This document shows, piece after piece, positions 35,958 through 46,478 of a stretch of 64,000 bases of DNA. Under the pieces are notes generated by a model. That model was not told the DNA's origin, did no database searches, and was given only the letters and a program-made list of their open reading frames with translations. Position 1 is the first letter of the stretch; each line of letters begins with the position of its first letter. This DNA is from MPNO01 sp965205995 (GTDB taxonomy: Bacteria; Pseudomonadota; Alphaproteobacteria; MPNO01), in contig OZ242200.1 of assembly GCA_965205995.1 (NCBI GenBank), forward strand, positions 1,488,001 to 1,552,000. Direction: 5' to 3'. Both the position numbers and the translations under genes were made by a program.

Positions 35958-36874
35958 TTCGGATCCTCCCTGGTTGCACCGCCCAGATAGCGCCAGGCGG
36001 CGAGTGCGGCGCTCGCCCCCTCGCCCGCCGCGGCGGCCGCCCGGCCCGACGCGCCGGCACGCACCGTGCCCGCCGCGAACACGCCCGGGATGCCGGTCGC
36101 GAGGCCCTCCCCGGCGACGATCGCGCCGCGCGGATCGAGCGCGATCCGGCCGTCGAGAAACCCCGTGTTCGGGCGCAGTCCAATGTAGACGAAGACCCCG
36201 GAGACCTCCAAATCGCCGTCGCTGAGCGAGACGCCGGCCACCCCGTCCTCGCCGTGAATCGCGGTGACGGCGGATTCGAGCCGGATTTCGATATTGGGCG
36301 CGGCGGCGACGCGGTCGCGATAGGCGGCCTGGCCGCCGAGCGCCGGGCCGCGATGGACCAGCACGACCCGGCTCGCGAACCCGGCGAGCGTCAGGGCTTC
36401 CTGCAGGGCCGAATCGCCGCCGCCGACGACCGCCACGCTCTTGCCGCGCAGAAGCGGCGCATCGCAACTCGCGCAGTGGCTGACGCCGCGGCCGACGAGC
36501 CGGTCGGCGCCGGGCACGCCGAGGGTCTCGAAGGCGGTCCCGGTGGCGAGGATCAGCGCGGCGGCGGTCCGCGCGCCCTCTCCCGTCTCGACGACGATGC
36601 CGTCGGCGCCGGGCGCGAGGCCGGTCATCGACGTTGCCGCGAATTCCGCGCCGCCGGCCGCCGCCTCGAGCTGGATGTCCGGGCAGAGCCGGTAGCCTTC
36701 GATCCCGTCCGGGAAACCGGGATAGGCGTCGATGCGGCCGATGCTGAGCAGATGCCCGCCGAACACGTCTCCGGTCAGCACCAGGGTCGAGGCGCCGAGC
36801 CGCGCCGCGTGCAGCCCGGCGGTCAGCCCGGCAATGCCGCCGCCGGCGACGATGATGTCGAATTCCGCGCTCAC
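35954..36874 (-). CDS. Thioredoxin reductase-like NAD(P)/FAD-dependent oxidoreductase
   Basis: A 306-residue flavoprotein with FAD-binding GGGIAGLTAG near the N-terminus, the redox pair C134-x-x-C137 (SHCASCDAP) and the NAD(P)H-binding GGGDSALQEA, the domain order of bacterial thioredoxin reductase. The start is a GTG with GGAAGGAG upstream. Its stop overlaps the ATG of the selenoprotein gene by four bases, so it probably delivers electrons to that protein directly or through a carrier; this is inferred from coupling. A housekeeping trxB cannot be excluded, but the context points to a dedicated copy. Confidence 0.9.
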   Translation of the reverse strand: MSAEFDIIVAGGGIAGLTAGLHAARLGASTLVLTGDVFGGHLLSIGRIDAYPGFPDGIEGYRLCPDIQLEAAAGGAEFAATSMTGLAPGADGIVVETGEGARTAAALILATGTAFETLGVPGADRLVGRGVSHCASCDAPLLRGKSVAVVGGGDSALQEALTLAGFASRVVLVHRGPALGGQAAYRDRVAAAPNIEIRLESAVTAIHGEDGVAGVSLSDGDLEVSGVFVYIGLRPNTGFLDGRIALDPRGAIVAGEGLATGIPGVFAAGTVRAGASGRAAAAAGEGASAALAAWRYLGGATREDPK

Positions 36875-36987
36875 CGGCGCACTCCTTCCGCCCCGCCGCC
36901 GAAAGACTCTATTGACGCCCCGGGAATGCTACAACAAACCGGCAGTGCGGGGACGCCACCCCCGCAACCGGCAGGGGGAGACCGGAT

Positions 36988-38034
36988 TTGTTCACCGACC
37001 GCATCGAGGAACGCTGGATCGCCGCGTTCGATGCCGTTTTCGGCCTCTGCAAGGTCGAAAAGGGCGAGGAAGTCGCGATCCTCTCGGAAACCCAGTCGCG
37101 CCGGCTCAACGTCGACCTCGCCGAGCTCGCGCTGCTCCGGCGGGGCGCGCGGCCGTTCCACATCACCGTGGTTTCCCCGCCGCAGACCGCGCCCGTGCCG
37201 GTGCGCTCGACCGGCGCGTCGCCCGCCTTGCAGGGGCTCGGCCCGGCGGTCAAGGCGCTGGCGGCGAGCGCTCTGGTGGTCGATGTCACGGTCGAGGGCA
37301 TGCTGCATGCGCCCGAACTGCCCGACATCATCGCTGACGGCGCGCGGTTGCTGATGGTCAGCAACGAGCATCCCGACGCGCTGGAGCGCCTGGTGCCCGA
37401 CCCGGCGCTCACCGAGCGCGTCAAGGCGGCGGTCAAGCGGATCCGCGCGGCGAAGGAAATGCGGGTGACCTCCGATGCCGGGTCCGATCTGACGGTGGCG
37501 CTGGAGGGAGCGGCGAGCGCCGGCGTCTGGGGCTATTGCGACCGGCCGCGGACCGTCGCCCACTGGCCGGGCGGGATCGTCGTCGCCTTTCCCGCCGCCG
37601 GTTCCGTCCAGGGCCGGCTGGTCCTCGACACCGGCGATGTCAATCTCACCTTCAAGCGCTATCTCGAAGCGCCGGTGGCGCTCACCATCGTGGACGACTA
37701 CGTCACCGGTATCGAGGGCGAGGGCACGGATGCCGAGCTTTTCCGGCGCTACTGGGCGGCCTGGGGCGACCGCGAGGCCTACGCCACCTCGCATGTCGGC
37801 TGGGGGCTGAACGAGGCGGCGCGCTACGAGGCGCTGACCATGTACGACCAGCGCGACTTCAACGGCGTCGAGCTGCGCGCGTTTGCCGGCAATTTCCTCT
37901 ACTCGACCGGGGCGAACGAGTTCGCCAACCGCCATACGCTCGGGCATTTCGACCTGCCGATGCGGAACTGCACTGTCAGCCTCGACGGAACGACGGTGGT
38001 GGAGGCGGGCCGCCTGGTCGACGGCGGCAGATGA
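36988..38034 (+). CDS. M29-family-like metalloenzyme, resembling 2,5-dihydroxypyridine 5,6-dioxygenase
   Basis: A 348-residue protein of the thermophilic aminopeptidase T (M29) superfamily, which includes the iron dioxygenase NicX of nicotinate degradation. Near the C-terminus are H269 (SHVGWGLNEAARYEAL) and H320-F-D322 (LGHFDLPMRNC), matching the iron ligands H265, H318 and D320 of NicX in order and approximate spacing. The start is a TTG with GGGGGAG upstream. Its stop overlaps the alpha/beta hydrolase start (ATGA). In the nic pathway NicX is followed by the hydrolase NicD, so a pyridine-ring pathway is possible; an aminopeptidase is the alternative. Confidence 0.72.
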   Translation: MFTDRIEERWIAAFDAVFGLCKVEKGEEVAILSETQSRRLNVDLAELALLRRGARPFHITVVSPPQTAPVPVRSTGASPALQGLGPAVKALAASALVVDVTVEGMLHAPELPDIIADGARLLMVSNEHPDALERLVPDPALTERVKAAVKRIRAAKEMRVTSDAGSDLTVALEGAASAGVWGYCDRPRTVAHWPGGIVVAFPAAGSVQGRLVLDTGDVNLTFKRYLEAPVALTIVDDYVTGIEGEGTDAELFRRYWAAWGDREAYATSHVGWGLNEAARYEALTMYDQRDFNGVELRAFAGNFLYSTGANEFANRHTLGHFDLPMRNCTVSLDGTTVVEAGRLVDGGR

Positions 38035-38807
38035 CCTTTCCCGTCCATCGCGTCGAGGCGGGCAGCGGCGAGCCATTGGTGTTCCTGCATGGGGTCGGCG
38101 GCGATTCGGCGTGCTGGGCGCCGCAGATCGAGGCGTTCTCGTCCGGATTCAGGGCCATCGCCTGGGACATGCCGGGCTATGGCCCCTCGCTTCCGCTGGA
38201 GCGCATGAGCTTCCCGGCGCTCGCCGGCTCGCTGCTCGATTTGCTCGACCGGCTCGGTCTCGACCGCGTGCATCTGGTCGGGCATTCGATGGGCGGCATG
38301 GTGGCGCAGGAATTCGCCGCCCGTTGGCCGGAGCGCGTCGCCACGCTGGTGCTGTCGGCGACCAGCGCGGCCTTCGGCCGCCCGGACGGGGATTTCCAGA
38401 AACGCTTCGTCGAGGCGCGGATCGCCCCCCTCGACAACGGGCAGACGATGGCCGACCTCGCCGACGAGATGGTGGCGACCATGATGGGCCCCTCGGCCGA
38501 CCCGGCGGGGACGGCGATCGCCCGGCGGTCGATGGCCGGGGTGCCGGAGGCGGCCTACCGCGCGGCGATCGCCTGCCTGGTCACCTTCGACCGGCGCGAC
38601 GCGCTGGCGGCCTACCGGATGCCGGTGCTGGTCCTCGCGGGCGAGACCGACACCAACGCGCCCGCCCCGATGATGGAGAAGATGGCGCAACGGATCCCGG
38701 GCGCGGAGTATGTCTGCATGGCGGGGACGGGCCATCTGGGAAATCTGGAGAACCCCGCCTCGTTCAACCGGGCGGTCGGAAGTTTCCTCGGCAAGCGGAG
38801 GTCGTGA
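38031..38807 (+). CDS. Alpha/beta-fold hydrolase
   Basis: A 258-residue alpha/beta hydrolase. The oxyanion strand is PLVFLHGVGGDSACW, the nucleophile elbow is VGHSMGGMVAQEFA (Ser), and the catalytic His is expected in AGTGHLGNLENP; the acid is in LAGETDTNAP. It is translationally coupled to the NicX-like gene and followed after one base by the acyl-CoA dehydrogenase gene. By analogy with NicX-NicD it could be an N-formylmaleamate deformylase-type amidase, but many C-C bond hydrolases and esterases look similar. Confidence 0.88.
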   Translation: MTFPVHRVEAGSGEPLVFLHGVGGDSACWAPQIEAFSSGFRAIAWDMPGYGPSLPLERMSFPALAGSLLDLLDRLGLDRVHLVGHSMGGMVAQEFAARWPERVATLVLSATSAAFGRPDGDFQKRFVEARIAPLDNGQTMADLADEMVATMMGPSADPAGTAIARRSMAGVPEAAYRAAIACLVTFDRRDALAAYRMPVLVLAGETDTNAPAPMMEKMAQRIPGAEYVCMAGTGHLGNLENPASFNRAVGSFLGKRRS

Positions 38808-38808
38808 G

Positions 38809-40065
38809 ATGGCGACGAAGACCGGGCAGCGCGATGCGCCGATGTTCGATCCGGACTATTACGGCCTCAGCGACGAACAGGCGGCGCTTTGCACCGCAGC
38901 CAGGCGGCTCGGCGAGGACAGGTTCGCGGAACGCGCCGAAGAGTGGGACCGCGACGCCATCTTCCCGATGGCGAACTACAAGGACCTGCACAAGGCCGGG
39001 CTGCTCGCGGTGTGCGTTCCGAAGAAGCATGGCGGGCATGGCGCCGATTTGAAAACCTATTCGCTGATGGCGGCCGAGATCGGGCGCTATTGCGGGACGA
39101 CGGCGCTAACCTTCAACATGCATGTGAGCTCCTGCCTGTGGACCGGCGCGCTGGCCGACGACCTGCCGATGACCCGCAGCCAGCGGCGCGAGCACAACCG
39201 GCGGCGCGCCGTGCACTACACCCGGATCGTCGAGAACGGTGCGATCTACGCCCAGCCGTTCTCCGAGGGGGGCGCGGCGGCGGCGGGGTTCCGCCCGTTC
39301 GGCACGCTCGCCGACCGGGTCGAGGGCGGCTGGACGATCACCGGCAAGAAGATCTTCGCCTCGCTCGCCGGCTCGGCCGATTACTACGGCGTGCTGTGCA
39401 CCGAGAAGAAGGAGAATCTGAGCCGCCGCGACACGATGTATTTCGCCGTCCCCGCCGAAGCCGAGGGGGTGAGCGTGGTCGGCGACTGGGATCCGCTCGG
39501 CATGCGGGGAACGGTCTCGCGCAACCTCTTGTTCGAGAACGTCTTCGTGCCGGACGACGCGGCGCTGATGCCGAAGGGGATCTATTTCGAGGCCGCGACC
39601 CGCTGGCCGCACATGTTCACCACGCTGACCCCGAGCTATATGGGAATCGCCCAGGCCGCCTATGACTTCACGATCCGCTATCTGCGGGGCGAGATGCCGG
39701 GGACGCCTCCGGTCAAGCGGCGGATGTACCCGACCAAGCAATACGCCGTCGCCGAGATGCGGATCGCGCTGGAGCAGGCCAAGGCGCTCTGGTTCCAGAT
39801 GCTGGGCGAGGCGCGCCCCAACCCGTCCAAGGATGCGGTGCTCCGCGCCTACTGCACCCAGTACACGGTGATGGAAACCGCCAGCGATATCTGCCAGAAG
39901 GCGATCCGCACCTGCGGCGGGCAGTCGATGCTCAAGAGCCTGGCGCTGGAGCGGCTTTACCGGGACAGCCGCTGCGGCTCGCTGATGCTGCCCTGGACGG
40001 CCGAGCTGTGCATCGACAAGCTCGGCCGCGAGGCGCTTTACGAGCGCGGCGAGGAAGACGAATGA
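38809..40065 (+). CDS. Acyl-CoA dehydrogenase family protein
   Basis: A 418-residue FAD enzyme of the acyl-CoA dehydrogenase family. The N-terminal helical domain (DEQAALCTAARRLGEDRFAER), the middle beta-domain (YAQPFSEGG, GWTITGKKIFASLAGSADYYGV) and the C-terminal helical domain (KQYAVAEMRIALEQAK, CGGQSMLKSLALERLYRD) are all present. The FSEGG segment replaces the usual TEP/SEP form, so the substrate may not be a simple fatty acyl-CoA. Third gene of a tightly packed operon; its stop overlaps the CoA ligase start. Confidence 0.9.
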   Translation: MATKTGQRDAPMFDPDYYGLSDEQAALCTAARRLGEDRFAERAEEWDRDAIFPMANYKDLHKAGLLAVCVPKKHGGHGADLKTYSLMAAEIGRYCGTTALTFNMHVSSCLWTGALADDLPMTRSQRREHNRRRAVHYTRIVENGAIYAQPFSEGGAAAAGFRPFGTLADRVEGGWTITGKKIFASLAGSADYYGVLCTEKKENLSRRDTMYFAVPAEAEGVSVVGDWDPLGMRGTVSRNLLFENVFVPDDAALMPKGIYFEAATRWPHMFTTLTPSYMGIAQAAYDFTIRYLRGEMPGTPPVKRRMYPTKQYAVAEMRIALEQAKALWFQMLGEARPNPSKDAVLRAYCTQYTVMETASDICQKAIRTCGGQSMLKSLALERLYRDSRCGSLMLPWTAELCIDKLGREALYERGEEDE

Positions 40066-41555
40066 ACGACCTGTCGTTCTGGGTCGAGCGCAACGCCGCG
40101 TTCACCCCGTCGAAGACCGCGATCCGTTTCGAGGGCGAGGATATCGACTATGCGCGCTTCGCCGCGACGATCCGCGGCTGCGCGCGGGCGCTGAAAAATG
40201 TCCACGGCGTCGAGCCCGGCGACCGGGTCGCCTTCCTCGGCTTCAACAGCTCGTGGACGCTGGCGCTGTTCTTCGCCTGCGCGCGGCTCGGCGCGATGTT
40301 CTCGCCGCTCAACTGGCGGCTGGTGGCGCCGGAGCTCGCCTATATCCTCGGCGACTCGGCGCCCCGGGTGCTGATCGCGGATTCGCATCACGCGGCGCTC
40401 GGACGCGAGGCGATGGCGGGATGCCCGGGCGCCGTCATCGCCGTGGACGACATCGCCAGCGATGCGGAGACCGCGGACGGCGAGGACCGCAACCCCGACG
40501 CCGGACCCGATACCCCCTGCCTGCTGGTCTACACATCGGGGACCACCGGCCATCCCAAGGGCGCGGTGCTGGCCCAGGAGGCGATCCAGGTCAACGCCCA
40601 TAACTGCATCCACTATGCCGGGCTGACCGATGCCGACCGCGTGCTGACGGTGCTGCCGATGTTCCATGTCGGCGGGCTCAACATCCTGACGACGCCCGCC
40701 TTCTATGTCGGCGCGACGGTGATCCTGCACCGCCGCTTCGACGCGGCGGCGACGCTGCGGGCGATCGCCGGGGAACGCCCGACCCAGCTCGTGCTGGTGC
40801 CGGCGACCATCCAGGCGGTGATGGAGCTTCCGGGATGGGGCGACGCCGATCTCTCCAGCCTCCGGCTGCTGACCACCGGCTCCTCGATCGTGCCGCTCCA
40901 TCTGATCGACGCGGTGCATGCGCGCGGCATCCCGGTGTGCCAGACCTATGGGCTGACCGAGACGGCGCCGGTCGCGATCTACCAGAAGCCCGGCGACGGG
41001 CTCCTGAAGCCGCGTTCGACGGGGAAATGCGGGCTCCACTGCGAGATGAAGATCGCCGACGACGACGGCAATCCCGTCCCCGACGGCGCGTCCGGGGAAA
41101 TCCTGATCCGCGGCGGGAACGTCCTTCTCGAGTACTGGAACAACCGGGAGGAGACGCGCCGGGCGCTGCGCGAAGGCTGGTTCCATACCGGCGATGTCGG
41201 CTATCGCGACGCGGACGGCGATTTGTTCGTCGACGACCGCAAGAAGGACATCGTGATCTCGGGCGGCGAGAACATCTACCCGGCCGAGATCGAGCAGCTG
41301 GTCCACCGGATGGACGATATCGCGGACGTGGCGGTGGTCGGGCGGGCGGATTCGCGCTGGGGCGAGGTGCCGGTCGCCGTCGTCGTGCCGTCCCCGGGAG
41401 CGGCGATCGCGGCGCCCGATTTCCTCGCCCGCTTCGAGGGCAGGCTCGCCCGCTTCAAGCACCCGAAGGACGTGCTGTTCGTCGACGCGCTGCCCAAGAA
41501 CGCGATGGGCAAGACCCTCAAGCACGAATTGCGGGAGACGGTGAACGGCGGGTGA
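40062..41555 (+). CDS. AMP-dependent acyl-CoA synthetase/ligase
   Basis: A 497-residue adenylate-forming enzyme that activates a carboxylic acid to its CoA thioester. Signatures are the P-loop-like VYTSGTTGHPKGAV, QTYGLTETAPV, the WFHTGDVGYRDADGDLFVDDRKKDIVISGGENIYP hinge region (in pieces WFHTGDVG and DRKKDIVISGGENIYP), and the catalytic lysine in LPKNAMGKTLKHEL. The ATG overlaps the acyl-CoA dehydrogenase stop. Together the operon could open, hydrolyse, activate and oxidise a ring-derived acid. The specific acid is unknown. Confidence 0.93.
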   Translation: MNDLSFWVERNAAFTPSKTAIRFEGEDIDYARFAATIRGCARALKNVHGVEPGDRVAFLGFNSSWTLALFFACARLGAMFSPLNWRLVAPELAYILGDSAPRVLIADSHHAALGREAMAGCPGAVIAVDDIASDAETADGEDRNPDAGPDTPCLLVYTSGTTGHPKGAVLAQEAIQVNAHNCIHYAGLTDADRVLTVLPMFHVGGLNILTTPAFYVGATVILHRRFDAAATLRAIAGERPTQLVLVPATIQAVMELPGWGDADLSSLRLLTTGSSIVPLHLIDAVHARGIPVCQTYGLTETAPVAIYQKPGDGLLKPRSTGKCGLHCEMKIADDDGNPVPDGASGEILIRGGNVLLEYWNNREETRRALREGWFHTGDVGYRDADGDLFVDDRKKDIVISGGENIYPAEIEQLVHRMDDIADVAVVGRADSRWGEVPVAVVVPSPGAAIAAPDFLARFEGRLARFKHPKDVLFVDALPKNAMGKTLKHELRETVNGG

Positions 41556-41575
41556 GTCTCGGGTGAGCGGCGCCC

Positions 41576-42220
41576 TCAGCCCTCGGGCGTCCAGACGACG
41601 ACGCGGATCGGGGTCGGGTTGTAGTCGTTGACCGGGTTGTTGATCTGCGGGCAGTTGGACAGCACCGCGAGGACGTCGGTCTCGGCCCTGAGGTCGACAT
41701 AATCGCCGGGCTTCGACAGGCTCGGCCCGACATCCGTCTCGCCGTTCTCGCGCACCGGCACGTACATGAAGAAGTTGATATTTGCGACGACGTCCGCTTT
41801 CCCCATCCCGTGCTTTTCGAGTTCCGAAATGAAGTTGTCGCGGCAATTGGGCTGGTAGGGCACGCCGTAGCGGAACGCGTTGATCGGCGCACTGCAGCAC
41901 CCGCCGATGGTGTCGTGGTAGCCGCAGCTATCGGCGACGATGGTGAACAGCGGGGTGATCTCGACGCCGTAGAGCACCGTTCCGGTGGTGAGGAAGATGC
42001 CGGCCGGGTTGATCTTTATCGTATCCGCGGCGGCGTAGCGGTCGCCGTGGTCGTGGGCGTTGTAGCACAGGAAATCGACCGCCTGCCGGCCTTCCAGATC
42101 GACGATCCGGAGTATCTGGCCCTGCTCGATCACCCGGCTCCACGGCGCGCGGGCGGCAACGACGGTGTCCTCGACGACCGCGCCGTCGATCGCGGGTCCG
42201 GGTATGTCGGCGGCGATCAT
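41576..42220 (-). CDS. DUF1989 (urea carboxylase-associated) family protein, second copy
   Basis: A 214-residue DUF1989 protein, distant from the copy at 33.6 kb. It shows QILRIVDLEGRQAVDFLCYNAHDHGDRY, GTVLYGVEITPLFTIV, the cysteine-rich GGCCSAPINAFRYG and KPGDYVDLRAETDVLAVLSNCPQINNPVNDYNPTP. In the guanidine pathway two DUF1989 subunits (CgdA and CgdB) work together; here the two genes flank the selenoprotein and NicX-like operons rather than lying side by side. It is convergent with the CoA ligase and ends the accessory region before clpA. Confidence 0.87.
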   Translation of the reverse strand: MIAADIPGPAIDGAVVEDTVVAARAPWSRVIEQGQILRIVDLEGRQAVDFLCYNAHDHGDRYAAADTIKINPAGIFLTTGTVLYGVEITPLFTIVADSCGYHDTIGGCCSAPINAFRYGVPYQPNCRDNFISELEKHGMGKADVVANINFFMYVPVRENGETDVGPSLSKPGDYVDLRAETDVLAVLSNCPQINNPVNDYNPTPIRVVVWTPEG

Positions 42221-42234
42221 CGCACCCCCCGGGG

Positions 42235-44565
<2,331 letters not shown>

Positions 44566-44570
44566 GGGCT

Positions 44571-44939
44571 TTATGCCTTTTCAAGGGTGCATTGAAGCGG
44601 ATGCTGGTGCTGGCGCGCAAGGTCCATGACCTGCGACACTTTGGTCTCGGCGATTTCATAGGTGAAGACGCCGCAAATGCCGACGCCTTTCTGGTGGACG
44701 TGCATCATGATGTGGGTCGCTTCGTCGTGGGATTTGTTGAAGAACCGCTCGAGCACCATGACGACGAACTCCATGGGCGTGTAGTCGTCATTGAGCATGA
44801 CCACCTTGTACATTGAGGGTTTCTTGACCTTGGCCGCGGGCTTGACCGCGACCCCCGTGCCGGGTCCACGGTCGCCGTCGCCCCCCCCGCCTTGGCGGCT
44901 GAGATGAAAATCCGATCTGTTGCCGGGCCGTCCGGTCAT
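44571..44939 (-). CDS. clpS: ClpS adaptor protein
   Basis: Adaptor that binds destabilising N-terminal residues and delivers substrates to ClpA. The 122-residue protein has a flexible N-terminal extension (residues 1-40) and the core MYKVVMLNDDYTPMEFVVMVLERFF with the N-degron pocket residues, then ATHIMMHVHQKGVGICGVFTYEIAETK. AGGAGG sits nine bases before the ATG. clpS-clpA order is standard, and aat at 29.6 kb supplies another part of the same pathway. Confidence 0.97.
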   Translation of the reverse strand: MTGRPGNRSDFHLSRQGGGGDGDRGPGTGVAVKPAAKVKKPSMYKVVMLNDDYTPMEFVVMVLERFFNKSHDEATHIMMHVHQKGVGICGVFTYEIAETKVSQVMDLARQHQHPLQCTLEKA

Positions 44940-45076
44940 CCAACGAACCTCCTGCGATCATGATATGGGAACCCTTTGGGCGGCGCAAAGCGGTTTGCGG
45001 GAATGGCGGGGAGCAACGCCGCCCTCGGTCGATTCGGTGTAGGCTGGGCCGGTCCACCGGTTGCAGGGATTTCGCC

Positions 45077-45355
45077 ATGCTCTACATACTCCACATGATC
45101 GACAAGCCGGGCGTGCTCGACAAACGCATGGCCGCCCTGCCCGCGCATCAGGAATATCTGAAGGAAGCGCCGATCGAGGTCGTCATGTCGGGCCCGCTCC
45201 AGTCCGACGACGGCGAGACCATCGTCGGCAGCCTCTATCTGGTGGAGGCGGAGGGGCGCGGGGACATCGAGGCCTTCCTCGCCCGGGACCCGCTCGCCAA
45301 TGCCGGGGTCTGGGACCGGATCGACATCAACCGCTTCTTCCGCCGGGTCGGCTAG
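45077..45355 (+). CDS. YciI family protein
   Basis: A 92-residue dimeric alpha/beta-barrel protein of the YCII family: MLYILHMIDKPGVLDKRMAA start, the H-x-x-Y segment PAHQEYLKE, VVMSGPLQSDDGETIVGSLYLVEA and FLARDPLANAGVWDRIDI. The conserved His and Asp of the family are visible. The function of YciI proteins is not settled; some act in ring-cleavage pathways. It overlaps the end of the convergent Old Yellow Enzyme gene by four bases. Confidence 0.9.
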   Translation: MLYILHMIDKPGVLDKRMAALPAHQEYLKEAPIEVVMSGPLQSDDGETIVGSLYLVEAEGRGDIEAFLARDPLANAGVWDRIDINRFFRRVG

Positions 45356-46461
45356 CCGTCCCAGAACGGGTAGTCGGTGTAGCCCTCCGCCGCGCCGCCG
45401 TAGAAGGTCTTGCGCACCGGCTCATTCAGCGGCCCGCCGCCGAACAGCCGTTTCGGCAAATCCGGGTTGGCGAGGAACAGCGTCGCGTAGGAAACCAAAT
45501 CGGCCTCCCCGCCGGCCAGCACCGCCTCGCCGCGCGGGGCGTCATAGGCGGCGTTGACGATGAGCGCGCCGTCGAACGAATCGCGCAAAATGCGGAAGAA
45601 CGGCGGGCGGGACGACACGAAGGCGCGCGCATCGCGTTCCGCCGCGTCGCGGCCGGGCGCGTCCGATTCGACGACATGGAGCCAGGCGATGCCGATCCCG
45701 TCGAGCGCGCGGGCCGCCGCCTCGAAGGTCGCCTCCGGCGCGCTGTCCGCCATGTCGTTGTAACGCTGATAGGGCGAGATCCGGTAGCCGACACGGTCGG
45801 CGCCCCAGATCCCGGCGACCGCCTCGGCGATCTCCAGCGGCAGGCGCAGCCGGTTTTCTATCCTCCCGCCATAGGCATCTTCGCGCGCGTTGGCGCCGTC
45901 GCGCAGAAACTGGTCGAGCAAATAGCCGTTGGCGCCGTGGATCTCGACCGCATCGAACCCCGCCTCCATGGCGTTGCGCGCGCCCCGGCGGAACTGGTCG
46001 ACGATGCCGGGGATCTCTTCGGTCTCCAGCGCGCGCGGCGTCTCGAAGGGTTTCATCCCCTCGAAGGTCATCGCCTCGCCGGCGGCGGCGATCGCCGACG
46101 GCGCCACCGGCAACGCCCCGCCGGGCTGCAGCGAGGAATGGGAGATCCGCCCGACATGCCAGAGCTGGAGCGCGATGCGCCCGCCTTCCCGGTGGACCGC
46201 ATCGGTCACGATCCGCCAGCCCGCGACCTGTTCGGGCGAGTGGATGCCGGGCGTCAGCGGATAGCCGACGCCCTGTTCGCTCACCTGTGTCGCCTCGGTG
46301 ATGACCAGCCCCGCCGAGGCGCGCTGGCTGTAATACTCGGCGTTGAGCGCGTGCGGCACGTTGCCCGGGCCGGCCCGGTTGCGCGTCATCGGCGCCATCG
46401 CCACCCGGTGCGGCAAATCGAGCGGGCCGATCCGCAACGGCCGCGCCAGCGCCTCGGTCAT
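45352..46461 (-). CDS. Old Yellow Enzyme family NADH:flavin oxidoreductase (alkene reductase)
   Basis: A 369-residue FMN-dependent ene-reductase of the OYE family. Features: LPHRVAMAPMTRNRA (FMN contact), ALQLWHVGRISH, the substrate-binding and flavin motif DAVEIHGANGYLLDQFL, the YGGRIENRLRLPLEI segment, and the phosphate-binding end GGEADLVSYATLFLANPDLPKRL. It probably reduces activated C=C bonds of unsaturated carbonyl compounds or nitro-compounds. The enol-lactonase-like gene lies 17 bases upstream, so the two are probably cotranscribed. Confidence 0.93.
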   Translation of the reverse strand: MTEALARPLRIGPLDLPHRVAMAPMTRNRAGPGNVPHALNAEYYSQRASAGLVITEATQVSEQGVGYPLTPGIHSPEQVAGWRIVTDAVHREGGRIALQLWHVGRISHSSLQPGGALPVAPSAIAAAGEAMTFEGMKPFETPRALETEEIPGIVDQFRRGARNAMEAGFDAVEIHGANGYLLDQFLRDGANAREDAYGGRIENRLRLPLEIAEAVAGIWGADRVGYRISPYQRYNDMADSAPEATFEAAARALDGIGIAWLHVVESDAPGRDAAERDARAFVSSRPPFFRILRDSFDGALIVNAAYDAPRGEAVLAGGEADLVSYATLFLANPDLPKRLFGGGPLNEPVRKTFYGGAAEGYTDYPFWDG

Positions 46462-46478
46462 CGGCGGCAGTCCCGCAC

